A DNA stretch of 34,732 nucleotides from Gemmatimonadetes bacterium 13_1_40CM_69_22 (GTDB taxonomy: Bacteria > Gemmatimonadota > Gemmatimonadetes > Gemmatimonadales > GWC2-71-9). Location: assembly GCA_001917665.1 (NCBI GenBank), contig MNEL01000009.1:1-34732 (forward strand). The letters are read 5' to 3'. The number at the start of each line of letters is the position of its first letter. The first letter of the stretch is position 1. Made by a program: the position numbers and the translations under genes. The notes beneath the pieces are model-generated. The model saw only the letters and a list, made by a program, of their open reading frames with translations, did no database searches and was not told the origin of the DNA. Shown in pieces: positions 15,436 through 23,662 of the stretch.

Positions 15436-17933
15436 CGATCGCCGTCCTGTGCGGTGCGGCGCCCCCTTCCCCCGCACCCGCCCAACGGGAGCCAGTCCTG
15501 AAACAAGTCGACGAGCCGCACGCCTATTACTGGCGGGAGATGTATATCCCCCAGGCGACGAGCGGGCCCAGCGCGGTGACGTGGGCGCCGGATGGGACGG
15601 CGCTGATCTACTCGATGCAAGGCTGGCTCTGGCGCCAGCGCATCGGCTCACCCATCGCCGAGCAGCTCACGACCGGGCCCGGGTACGACTACCAGCCCGA
15701 CTGGTCGAGCGACGGCCGGGCGATCGCCTTCGCCCGCTACGCCAACGATGCGATCGAGCTCGAGCTGCTCGACCTGACGGCCGGCACCGCGCGAGCCCTG
15801 ACGGCGAACGGCGCGGTGAACGTCGAGCCGCGCTGGTCGCCTGACGGCAAGCGTCTCGCGTTCGTGTCGTCCCTGTATAACCGGCGCTGGCACATCTTCA
15901 TCGCCGACCCGGAGAGCGGCGCGATCACCCGCGTGACCGAGGACCAGGACAGCGGCCTCCCCCGCTACTACTACAGCCGGTGGGATCACTATCTCTCGCC
16001 GACGTGGTCGCCGGACGGCAGCGAGCTCCTCTTCGTGTCGAACCGTGGCCACATCCACGGGACGGGCGGATTCTGGCGCATGGCGGCGCGGCCGGGCGCG
16101 GTGCCACGCGAGGTCCGCTACGAAGAAACCACGTGGAAGGCCCATCCCGACTGGGGCCCCGACGGCCGGCGCATCGTTTACAGCTCCTACCTCGGCGGCC
16201 AGTGGCATCAGTTGTGGCTGATGACGAGCGAAGGCGGGGACCCCTTTCCCGTCACTTACGGCGACTTCGACGCCACGGCGCCGCGCTGGTCCCACGACGG
16301 CAAGCACATCGCCTACATCTCGAATGAGGGTGGAAACACGTCGCTGTGGGTCGTCGACGTCCCGGGCGGGCGGAGACAACGGATCGAGGCGAACGAGCGA
16401 CGCTACCGCGAGCCCATGGCGACGCTGCGAGTCGATATCGTGGACCATGGCGGGCATCGGATGGCCGCTCGGGTTTCGGTCACCCGCCCTGACGGGCGGG
16501 GCTATGCCCCCGATGATGCCTGGCGGCACGCGGACGAGGCATTCGATCGCTCGGAGCGAGGCTTCGAATACCCGTACTTCCACTCGAGCGGCTCGGCCCA
16601 GCTGACGGTGCCGGCAGGTCGCGTGCGGGTGGAGGTGTCGCATGGCCCCGAATACGGGATCGCCCCCGCGGACGTCGTCGTGCCGGCCGGCGGACGCGTC
16701 ATGCATCGCGTCGTCCTCGAGCGGCTCGCCGATCTCCCGGCGCGCGGATGGTGGAGCGGCGACTTACACGTGCACATGAATTACGGCGGGGCGTACCGCA
16801 ACACGCCGTCGCACCTGGCGTTCCAGGCACGCGCCGAGGACGTGCACGTCGTTGAGAACCTGATCGTGAACAAGGAGCAGCGGATCCCGGACCGCGCCTA
16901 TTTCCGCACCGATCCCGACCCGGTCTCCCGCCCGGGGTTCCTGCTCGTTCACGGCCAGGAGTTTCACACGAGCTACTGGGGCCACATAGCGTTGCTCGGG
17001 CTCACCGACCACTATCTCCTTCCCGAGTACGCGGGCTACCCCAACACGGCTGCCGCGAGTCTCTACCCGACGAACGCGGTCGTCGCCGACCTGGCGCACG
17101 CCCAAGGCGCGCTCGTCGGATACGTGCACCCGTTCGACACGCCGCCCGATCCGGCCGACACGGCGCAGCCGCTCACCTACGAGCTTCCGGTGGACGTCGC
17201 TCTCGGCAAGGTGGACTACGTGGAGGTGATGGGGTATAGCGATCACCGCATCACGTCGGAGATCTGGTATCGCCTGTTGAACTGCGGTTTTCGCCTGCCG
17301 GCGGGGGCGGGGACCGATGCGTTTCCGAACTTCGCCAGCTTGCGGGGCCCGCCGGGGCTGGTGCGCGTCTTTGTGAAGACGGGCGCGGCACTCGATCACG
17401 CGCGCTGGCTCGCAGGGATCAAGGCCGGACGGACGTTCGTCAGCAACGCGCCGCTGCTCGCGTTCACGCTCGGGGACCGGGACATCGGGGACGAGATCCG
17501 GCTGCCTCCCGGACCGCACCGGCTCACCGCGCGCGTGAGCCTCCGCTCGAACGTGCCGATCGATCATCTGGAGATCATCGGCAACGGCGCGTCCGTGGCG
17601 ACGATCCCACTCGCGGGCGCTGGCACCGCCGCGAGCGGGACGGTCTCGCTTCCCGTGGCGCACAGCGGCTGGTACCTGCTCCGGGCTTACAGCGATCGTG
17701 CGGAGCTGCCGGTCCTCGACCGCTATCCGTTCGCTTCCACCAGCCCGATCTACGTGCAGGTCGGGGACCAGCTGGTGCGATCCGCGGCGGATGCGGAGTT
17801 CTTCGCGCGTTGGATCGGGCGGCTCGAGGCGGCGGCGCGGGCCGCCACGGCGTGGAATACCGGGGCGGAGCGAGCGGAGGTGCTGCGCCGGTTCGGCGAG
17901 GCGCGGGCGATCTTCGAAGCACGGGCCCGCTAG
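15414..17933 (+). CDS. secreted beta-propeller fused to a CehA/McbA-type PHP metallohydrolase
   Basis: This 839-residue protein has a signal peptide (1-24), then TolB/WD40-like repeats to about residue 330 ('VTWAPDGTALIY', 'QPDWSSDGRAIAFA', 'EPRWSPDGKRLAFVS', 'SPTWSPDGSELLFVS', 'HPDWGPDGRRIVYSS', 'APRWSHDGKHIAYIS'). A beta domain of roughly 100 residues follows, then a PHP metallohydrolase starting GWWSGDLHVHMN. Candidate metal ligands are Asp450, His452, His454, Glu516 (HGQEFH), His524, His572 (YVHPFD) and Asp635 (AGTDAF). CehA/McbA proteins hydrolyse ester and carbamate compounds such as carbaryl; here a peptide or cell-wall substrate is equally possible. ATG 15414 sits inside the end of the DUF885 gene, giving coupled translation. 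The long upstream open frame is a shadow of that gene. Confidence 0.85.
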   Translation: MARRAAVAIAVLCGAAPPSPAPAQREPVLKQVDEPHAYYWREMYIPQATSGPSAVTWAPDGTALIYSMQGWLWRQRIGSPIAEQLTTGPGYDYQPDWSSDGRAIAFARYANDAIELELLDLTAGTARALTANGAVNVEPRWSPDGKRLAFVSSLYNRRWHIFIADPESGAITRVTEDQDSGLPRYYYSRWDHYLSPTWSPDGSELLFVSNRGHIHGTGGFWRMAARPGAVPREVRYEETTWKAHPDWGPDGRRIVYSSYLGGQWHQLWLMTSEGGDPFPVTYGDFDATAPRWSHDGKHIAYISNEGGNTSLWVVDVPGGRRQRIEANERRYREPMATLRVDIVDHGGHRMAARVSVTRPDGRGYAPDDAWRHADEAFDRSERGFEYPYFHSSGSAQLTVPAGRVRVEVSHGPEYGIAPADVVVPAGGRVMHRVVLERLADLPARGWWSGDLHVHMNYGGAYRNTPSHLAFQARAEDVHVVENLIVNKEQRIPDRAYFRTDPDPVSRPGFLLVHGQEFHTSYWGHIALLGLTDHYLLPEYAGYPNTAAASLYPTNAVVADLAHAQGALVGYVHPFDTPPDPADTAQPLTYELPVDVALGKVDYVEVMGYSDHRITSEIWYRLLNCGFRLPAGAGTDAFPNFASLRGPPGLVRVFVKTGAALDHARWLAGIKAGRTFVSNAPLLAFTLGDRDIGDEIRLPPGPHRLTARVSLRSNVPIDHLEIIGNGASVATIPLAGAGTAASGTVSLPVAHSGWYLLRAYSDRAELPVLDRYPFASTSPIYVQVGDQLVRSAADAEFFARWIGRLEAAARAATAWNTGAERAEVLRRFGEARAIFEARAR

Positions 17934-18027
17934 CCTGGGCCATTGCCACCCCCCCGGTCGGCGCGCATCTTCCCCCGATCTGCCGTCGCTCCCGCCGCCC
18001 AAGCCTGTCGCAAGGAAGGAGCGCCCC

Positions 18028-19980
18028 ATGCGCACCACTCACGCCCGGGTCACCGCCATGTTCTTCCCGGTCCTGCTGATCGCCGTCGCCGCGGCGCTGC
18101 CGGCGCCGGCGCAGCAGCCCGCGCTCATTCCGCGCAGCGTGTTCTTCGGGAACGCCGAGAAGCTCAACCCGCAACTGTCACCCGATGGCCAGCTGCTCGC
18201 ATATCTCGCGCCGGACAGCGGCGTGCTGAACGTTTGGGTGCGCAGCGTCGGCAAGCGGGATGACCACCCGGTGACGCACGACCGGACTCGGCCCATTTAC
18301 ACCTACTTCTGGCAGGGAGACTCGAAGCACATTCTGCACCTCCAGGAGCACGCGGGCGACGAGAACTGGCGCCTCTATCAGACGGACCTTGCCGCCAAGA
18401 CCACGCGCGACCTGACGCCGTTCGACAGCGTGCAGACCCAGATCCTCTCCGTCAGCCCGGACTTTCCCGACCAGATCCTCGTGGCGTGGAACCATCGCGA
18501 CGCGCGCTTCCACGACGCCTACCGGCTGGATCTCAAGAGCGGTCGGGCCACGCTCGTAGCGGAGAACCCCGGCGACGTCACCGGTTGGGCGGCGGACCAC
18601 GCCTTCCAGGTCCGGGTGGCCCAGGCGTCCCTGCCGGACGGGAGCACGGACATCCGCGTGCGCGACCGCGCGGGCGCGCCGTGGCGCCTGCTGCGCCACG
18701 AAAGCGCCGACGAGACGTTCGGCGGGGTCGCGGGATTCACCCCGGACAACCGGGGGGTATGGCTCATCTCGAGCGTGGGTGCGAACGCGGCCCGGCTGAC
18801 GCAGATCGATCTCGCGACCACCCAGGAGACGCCGGTCGCCGGCGATCGGCAGTTCGACGCAAGCTTCCTGCTCACGCACCCCCATCGGCACACGCTGCAG
18901 GCGGTGGCGTTCTTGCGGCAGCGGCTCGAGTGGGAGGTCGTCGACTCATCCGTGGTGGGCGATCTCGCCGCGCTGAAGGCCGTGCGCGACGGCGACTTCA
19001 CGGTCGACTCCCGCGACGTCAAGGACGCGAAATGGATCGTCTCGTACAACGTGCCAGACGGGCCCATCTACTATTACGTGTACGACCGGGGCACGAAGCG
19101 CGCCGAGCTGCTCTTCACCCACCGCCCGAAGCTCGAGCAGTATACGCTCGCGAAGATGCAGCCGATCTCCTTCACGGCGCGCGACGGCATGACGATCTAC
19201 GGATATCTCACCCTGCCCGCCGGAGTCGAGCCCAAGAACCTGCCGCTCGTGCTGGACGTGCACGGTGGGCCGTGGGGCCGGGATACGTGGGGGTGGAATC
19301 GCGAGGTACAGTGGCTCGCCAACCGGGGATACGCGGTGCTGCAGGTCAACTTTCGCGGGTCCACCGGATATGGGAAGGCCTATCTGAACGCCGGCGACCG
19401 CGAGTGGGGCGGCAAGATGCACACCGACCTGCTGGACGGCAAGAGCTGGGCCGCGGCGCAGGGCTACGCTGATCCGCAGCGCGTGTGCATCTACGGGGGG
19501 AGCTACGGCGGGTACGCGACTCTGGTGGGCGTCGCCTTCACGCCCGACGCGTTCGTGTGCGGCGCGGAAGCGTTCGGTCCGTCGAACATCGTCACGCTGA
19601 TTCACAGCATCCCGCCCTACTGGGCCACGTTCAAGGCGGTGTTCGACAAGCGGGTCGGCAAGGTCGAAACCGAAGCAGAGTTCCTGAAGTCTCGCTCGCC
19701 GCTCTTCAAGGCGGACCAGATCAAGGTCCCGCTGCTCATCGTGCAGGGCGCGAACGACGTGCGCGTGAAGCAAGGGGAGAGCGATCAGATCGTGGCGGCG
19801 ATGCGGAAAAACGGCAAGGACGTCGAGTACATCGTGTTTCCGGACGAAGGGCACGGATTCGCCCGACCGGAGAACAACCTGCGATACTACGCCGCCGTGG
19901 AGGCGTTCCTGGCCAAGTACCTGGGCGGCCGCAGTGAGCCGGCGGCTGCCGGGGAGGACGTGGCACAATTCACGAAGTGA
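18028..19980 (+). CDS. secreted S9 family peptidase, second copy
   Basis: This 650-residue protein has a signal peptide (about residues 1-30, ending PAPAQ), a propeller domain and a C-terminal hydrolase with Ser492 (GGSYGGY), Asp577 (GANDVRV) and His609 (DEGHGF). 'DVHGGPWGRDTWGWNREVQWLANRGYAVLQVNFRGSTGYG' is the signature of dipeptidyl/acylaminoacyl peptidases in S9B/S9C. AAGGAAGGAG at 18012-18021 fixes ATG 18028. It is 94 bp after the propeller-PHP gene and its stop overlaps a possible GTG of the next gene. It differs clearly from the S9 peptidase at 7128-9095, so they are separate family members rather than a recent duplication. Confidence 0.93.
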   Translation: MRTTHARVTAMFFPVLLIAVAAALPAPAQQPALIPRSVFFGNAEKLNPQLSPDGQLLAYLAPDSGVLNVWVRSVGKRDDHPVTHDRTRPIYTYFWQGDSKHILHLQEHAGDENWRLYQTDLAAKTTRDLTPFDSVQTQILSVSPDFPDQILVAWNHRDARFHDAYRLDLKSGRATLVAENPGDVTGWAADHAFQVRVAQASLPDGSTDIRVRDRAGAPWRLLRHESADETFGGVAGFTPDNRGVWLISSVGANAARLTQIDLATTQETPVAGDRQFDASFLLTHPHRHTLQAVAFLRQRLEWEVVDSSVVGDLAALKAVRDGDFTVDSRDVKDAKWIVSYNVPDGPIYYYVYDRGTKRAELLFTHRPKLEQYTLAKMQPISFTARDGMTIYGYLTLPAGVEPKNLPLVLDVHGGPWGRDTWGWNREVQWLANRGYAVLQVNFRGSTGYGKAYLNAGDREWGGKMHTDLLDGKSWAAAQGYADPQRVCIYGGSYGGYATLVGVAFTPDAFVCGAEAFGPSNIVTLIHSIPPYWATFKAVFDKRVGKVETEAEFLKSRSPLFKADQIKVPLLIVQGANDVRVKQGESDQIVAAMRKNGKDVEYIVFPDEGHGFARPENNLRYYAAVEAFLAKYLGGRSEPAAAGEDVAQFTK

Positions 19981-19994
19981 GGCGGGCAGTTGCG

Positions 19995-21566
19995 ATGGAC
20001 ATCCCGCATGACTTCAACGCCGCCACGTGGTTCGTGGACCGCCACGTGGCGGAGGGCCGCGCCAAGCGGGTCGCGATCCGGTACGACGGCCAGGACATCA
20101 CGTATGGCGACGTCCTCGCCGGCGCGAACCGCTGCGGCAACGCACTCCGGCGGATCGGCGTCCGCATGGAGCAACGCGTGCTGTTGCTGCTCCCCGATTG
20201 CCCCGAATTCGTGTACGCGTTCTGGGGCGCCCTGAAGATCGGGGCGGTGCCGATCCCCACGAACACTCTCCTCAAGCCGCGCGACTACGAGTACATCCTG
20301 AACGACAGCCGCGCCGAGGTCGCCGTCGTGGGGGAAGAGCTGGCGCCGGCGATCGAGGAGGTTCGGCCCCGCCTCAGGTTCCTGCACCAGCTCGTGGTGG
20401 CCGGCCGCGCGGGGCCGGGGCAGGTCGGGCTGTCCGAGCTGGTGGCCGAGGAGCCCGCCGACCTCGACGCCGCCGCCACGACGAAGGACGACATCGCCTT
20501 CTGGCTGTACACATCGGGCACCACCGGCATGCCGAAGGCGGCCGTGCATCTGCAGCACGACATGCTCGTCTGTTGCGAGGGATACGGACGGCACGTGCTC
20601 GGGATCGGCCCGGACGACCGCTGCTTCTCGGTGGCCCGCCTGTTCTTCGCCTACGGGCTGGGCAACGCGCTCTACTTTCCGTTCCACGTCGGCGCCTCGA
20701 CGGTGCTCTTCCCCCGGCGCCCCGAGCCGGCGAAGGCGTTCGAGATCCTCACCCGCGAGCGGCCGACGCTGTTTTTCGCCGTGCCGACCGCCTTCGCCGC
20801 GATGCTGCAGGTCCCGAATGCCGAGCGCACCTACGACCTGCGCTCCGTCCGGCTCTGCCTGTCGGCGGGCGAGCCGCTCCCCAAGCCTATCTACGAGCGC
20901 TGGCTCGAGCGCTTCCGGCTCGAGATTCTGGACGGGATCGGGTCGACCGAACTGTGTCATACGTTCATCGCGAACCGGCGCGGGCACGTGCGCCCCGGCT
21001 CGAGCGGCACGCTCGTGCCGGGCTACGACGCGAGGATCGTGGACGACGACGGGCGCGACGTGCCGCCGGGCGAGGTCGGCAACCTGCTCGTCCAGGGCGA
21101 CAGCGCCTGCGCCGGCTACTGGAACCAGCACGAGCGCTCGAAGCAGACATTCGTGGGCGAGTGGGTCCGGACGGGTGACAAGTACCGGCGCGATCCCGAT
21201 GGCTGCTTCTGGTACGCCGGCCGCGCCGACGACATGATCAAGGCGGGCGGCATGTGGGTGTCGCCGGCCGAGGTCGAGAGTGCCCTCGCCGAGCATCCCG
21301 CGGTCGTAGAGGCCGGCGTCGTGGGAGCGGCCGGTCGTGACGAGCTCGTGAAGCCACTCGCGTTCGTCGTGCTCGCCCCGGGCCACGCGCCGTCGCCCGC
21401 ATTGGAGGACGAGCTGAAAGGTTTTGTGAAGCAGCGGCTCGCCGTCTACAAGTACCCGCGCTGGATCGTGTTCGTCCCTGAGCTGCCAAAGACGGCGACA
21501 GGCAAGATCCAACGCTTCAGGTTGCGGGAAATAGCGGCACAGACGCACAGCACAAGCAAAGGCTAG
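19995..21566 (+). CDS. benzoate-CoA ligase family acyl-CoA synthetase
   Basis: This 523-residue ANL enzyme activates a carboxylate with ATP and CoA. The P-loop YTSGTTGMPK is at 172-181, a DGIGSTELCHTFIANRRG block marks the benzoate-CoA ligase subfamily, and the C-terminal A10 lysine is Lys504 (TATGKIQRFRLRE). 'FSVARLFFAYGLGNALYFPFHVGASTVL' is also typical of benzoate or 4-hydroxybenzoate ligases. ATG 19995 is preferred, with GAGGCGGG upstream; a GTG at 19977 overlapping the peptidase stop (GTGA) is an alternative adding six residues. No ring reductase or box-pathway gene is in the window, so the real acid may be another aromatic or short acid made by the neighbouring aminotransferases. Confidence 0.87.
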   Translation: MDIPHDFNAATWFVDRHVAEGRAKRVAIRYDGQDITYGDVLAGANRCGNALRRIGVRMEQRVLLLLPDCPEFVYAFWGALKIGAVPIPTNTLLKPRDYEYILNDSRAEVAVVGEELAPAIEEVRPRLRFLHQLVVAGRAGPGQVGLSELVAEEPADLDAAATTKDDIAFWLYTSGTTGMPKAAVHLQHDMLVCCEGYGRHVLGIGPDDRCFSVARLFFAYGLGNALYFPFHVGASTVLFPRRPEPAKAFEILTRERPTLFFAVPTAFAAMLQVPNAERTYDLRSVRLCLSAGEPLPKPIYERWLERFRLEILDGIGSTELCHTFIANRRGHVRPGSSGTLVPGYDARIVDDDGRDVPPGEVGNLLVQGDSACAGYWNQHERSKQTFVGEWVRTGDKYRRDPDGCFWYAGRADDMIKAGGMWVSPAEVESALAEHPAVVEAGVVGAAGRDELVKPLAFVVLAPGHAPSPALEDELKGFVKQRLAVYKYPRWIVFVPELPKTATGKIQRFRLREIAAQTHSTSKG

Positions 21567-21567
21567 T

Positions 21568-21594
21568 CCGTCTGTTCCGTCTGTTCTCTGTTCA
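21568..21594 (+). repeat. short CCGTCTGTT tandem repeat after a gene end
   Basis: CCGTCTGTT occurs at 21568-21576 and 21577-21585 and is followed by the related TCTCTGTTC. It begins two bases after the ligase stop and runs into the stop of the convergent membrane protease gene. Related CCGTC-rich runs occur at 10557-10576, 26195-26214 and 30809-30845, all at or after gene ends. Confidence 0.5.
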
Positions 21595-22350
21595 CGATAG
21601 CAGTAGCAGCGACACGTCATAGAGCGCATGCGTCCACGCCGTGATGCCGAACCCCCGCAGCAGATACAGCGCCGAGAAAAACAGCCCAGCGATCATGCGG
21701 AACACGAAGGAATAGATCTGGAAACGGTCGCCGAAGGGACCGAGGTAGTGGAATGCCGAGAAGATGCCGGCACCGACGACAGTCGCGGCGATGCCCGCGG
21801 CGCGCGGTGTCCAGCCGGCGAGCGCCCGCGCCGCGGTGGCGAGCCCCGTCACGAGCAGCACGCGAAACAACAACTCCTCGTAGATGCCGGCGCCGAGCGA
21901 CACCATCAAGCGCGTCCACCAGTCGAGCCCGGGGGCGGGCGGCAGCGTCAGCGTCTGCAACAGCCCCATCACGCGCGACGTGACGCCGCCGACCACGATC
22001 CCGAACACGAGCGCCAGCGCCACCGATTCACCCAACATCGCCCAGAACACACGGCTCTTCAGCCGCGAGCCGTGGGCGCGCATGTCACGCGCCACGAGCC
22101 ACAGCCCGCCTGCGATGAGGCAGATCATGAATAGGGGCGGACCCCACGTCCCCGCCACGGCCACGAACAGGCCCTGGAGGATCACGTCGGCGCCGTTGCG
22201 GACCGCGCGCGGGCCGGTGGAGAGCAGCACCGCGAGGACCTGATAGAACGTGAGCAGCGGCAGCGCGAACAGCAGGCTGTAGCGCGGCGCGCGGCTCGCC
22301 TGCCAGTAGGAGGCGGGGGAGGTAAAGGAAGCGAGGCGGAGGTCGGTCAT
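21592..22350 (-). CDS. CPBP family intramembrane metalloprotease
   Basis: This 252-residue membrane protein has about seven hydrophobic segments and the CPBP (CAAX protease/bacteriocin-processing, Abi) motifs: EExxxR at Glu158, Glu159 and Arg163 (GIYEELLFR), then FSAFHYLG with His201, and WTHALYD with His241. Members cleave membrane-bound substrates; known roles include prenyl-protein processing and bacteriocin immunity, with no substrate indicated here. I chose ATG 22350 (MTDLRLASF) because the upstream part of the frame is arginine-rich, lacks family character and reaches into the promoter region of the divergent gene. It converges with the CoA ligase. Confidence 0.85.
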   Translation of the reverse strand: MTDLRLASFTSPASYWQASRAPRYSLLFALPLLTFYQVLAVLLSTGPRAVRNGADVILQGLFVAVAGTWGPPLFMICLIAGGLWLVARDMRAHGSRLKSRVFWAMLGESVALALVFGIVVGGVTSRVMGLLQTLTLPPAPGLDWWTRLMVSLGAGIYEELLFRVLLVTGLATAARALAGWTPRAAGIAATVVGAGIFSAFHYLGPFGDRFQIYSFVFRMIAGLFFSALYLLRGFGITAWTHALYDVSLLLLS

Positions 22351-22465
22351 AGGATCAGACAATCTATCGCCTGCGATTTCCCGGGCGTGCTTGCGAGTGG
22401 TTTTCTCGGCCGGTATGCTTGCGGACCCCCCCATCCCCCACCCCCCACGCTACGGGAGGGCGTGT

Positions 22466-23662
22466 ATGAAGGTGCCCGTCATCGCACTGGCGGCGACGCT
22501 GTGGGTTGCGGTCGCGACGCCGGGCTCTGGGCACGCCCAGAAGCGGGAGCGCGCCCGCGATCTGGGGATCCCGCTCGAGGGCGTCCCTGGGCCGCTCGAC
22601 GCCATCACCGACGTGGCCGGCGTCGAGGTCGGCCATCGCACGCTGATCGCCGGGAGCGGGAAGCTGATCGCCGGGAAGGGCCCCGTCCGCACGGGCGTGA
22701 CGGCCGTTTTCCCTCGGGGGAAGACCTCGGACGACCCCGTGTTCGCCGGCTGGTTTACCATGAACGGCAACGGCGAGATGACCGGGACGACATGGGTCGA
22801 GGAGTCCGGGTTCCTATGGGGTCCCGTGATGATCACGAACACCCATTCCGTGGGTGTCGTGCGTGACGCCGTGATCGAATGGGCGCTGCGCCAGGGGCGC
22901 CTGCCGCACGACGAGTGGTCGCTACCGGTCGTCGCGGAGACGTGGGATGGCGGACTCAACGACATCAACGGGTTTCACGTGACCAAATCGGACGCTTGGG
23001 CCGCCTTGGACAGCGCGCGCGGTGGGTTCGTGTCCGAGGGAAGCGTGGGCGGCGGCACTGGCATGATCTGCAACCGATTCAAGGGCGGCATCGGCACCGC
23101 CTCGCGGCGACTCGGCGCCGATGGGGGCTACACGGTGGGGGTGCTGGTGCAGTGTAACTATGGCGCCCGGGCGCCGCTGCGGATCGCCGGCGTACCGGTG
23201 GGCCGTGAGATGCCGGACCTGCTGCCGTGCCGCGAGCCCTGCAGCGGCCCGCGCTCGGCGCGGGAGACCCGGCTTGCAGAGGACGTGGGCTCGATCATCA
23301 TCGTGGTCGCCACCGACGCACCGCTGCTCCCGCACCAGCTCAAGCGGATCGCGAAACGCGCCGCCCTCGGGGTGGGCCGCATGGGCGGGCTCGCGGGGAA
23401 CTCGTCGGGCGACATCTTCATCGCGTTCTCGACCGCGAACGCCCGGGCGTCCCGGGACTCCGGGCTCGCCCGGCTGGCGATGCTCTCGAACGAGCGGATC
23501 ACCCCGCTCTTCGAAGCGACCGTGCAGGCCACGGAAGAAGCGATCATCAACGCCATGCTCGCCGCGGACACGATGACCGGCGCCGACGACCTGAAGGTCT
23601 ACGCCCTCCCCCACGACCGGCTGCGCGAGATCCTGCGCAAGTACAACCGGCTCGCTCCGTAG
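22466..23662 (+). CDS. secreted P1 (S58, DmpA/BapA-like) aminopeptidase
   Basis: This 398-residue N-terminal-nucleophile hydrolase of family S58 removes N-terminal L- or D-amino acids, and in the BapA group beta-amino acids, from peptides and amides. A signal peptide covers about residues 1-24 (GSGHAQ). Family blocks: 'GPLDAITDVAGVEVGHRTLI', 'TNTHSVGVVRDAV', 'NDINGFHVTKSDAW', 'SVGGGTGMICNRFKGGIGTASR', and the autocleavage region AGNSSGDIFIAFSTAN at 310-325, where Ser313 or Ser314 should become the free N-terminal nucleophile. GGGAGGG at 22454-22460 supports ATG 22466. It abuts the Rieske oxygenase gene with no gap. Confidence 0.92.
   Translation: MKVPVIALAATLWVAVATPGSGHAQKRERARDLGIPLEGVPGPLDAITDVAGVEVGHRTLIAGSGKLIAGKGPVRTGVTAVFPRGKTSDDPVFAGWFTMNGNGEMTGTTWVEESGFLWGPVMITNTHSVGVVRDAVIEWALRQGRLPHDEWSLPVVAETWDGGLNDINGFHVTKSDAWAALDSARGGFVSEGSVGGGTGMICNRFKGGIGTASRRLGADGGYTVGVLVQCNYGARAPLRIAGVPVGREMPDLLPCREPCSGPRSARETRLAEDVGSIIIVVATDAPLLPHQLKRIAKRAALGVGRMGGLAGNSSGDIFIAFSTANARASRDSGLARLAMLSNERITPLFEATVQATEEAIINAMLAADTMTGADDLKVYALPHDRLREILRKYNRLAP

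Noticed and set aside
19887-21629. 580-codon open frame on the minus strand
   Set aside because: It lies wholly opposite the CoA ligase and the peptidase end, has no domain pattern and is typical of antisense frames in very GC-rich DNA.
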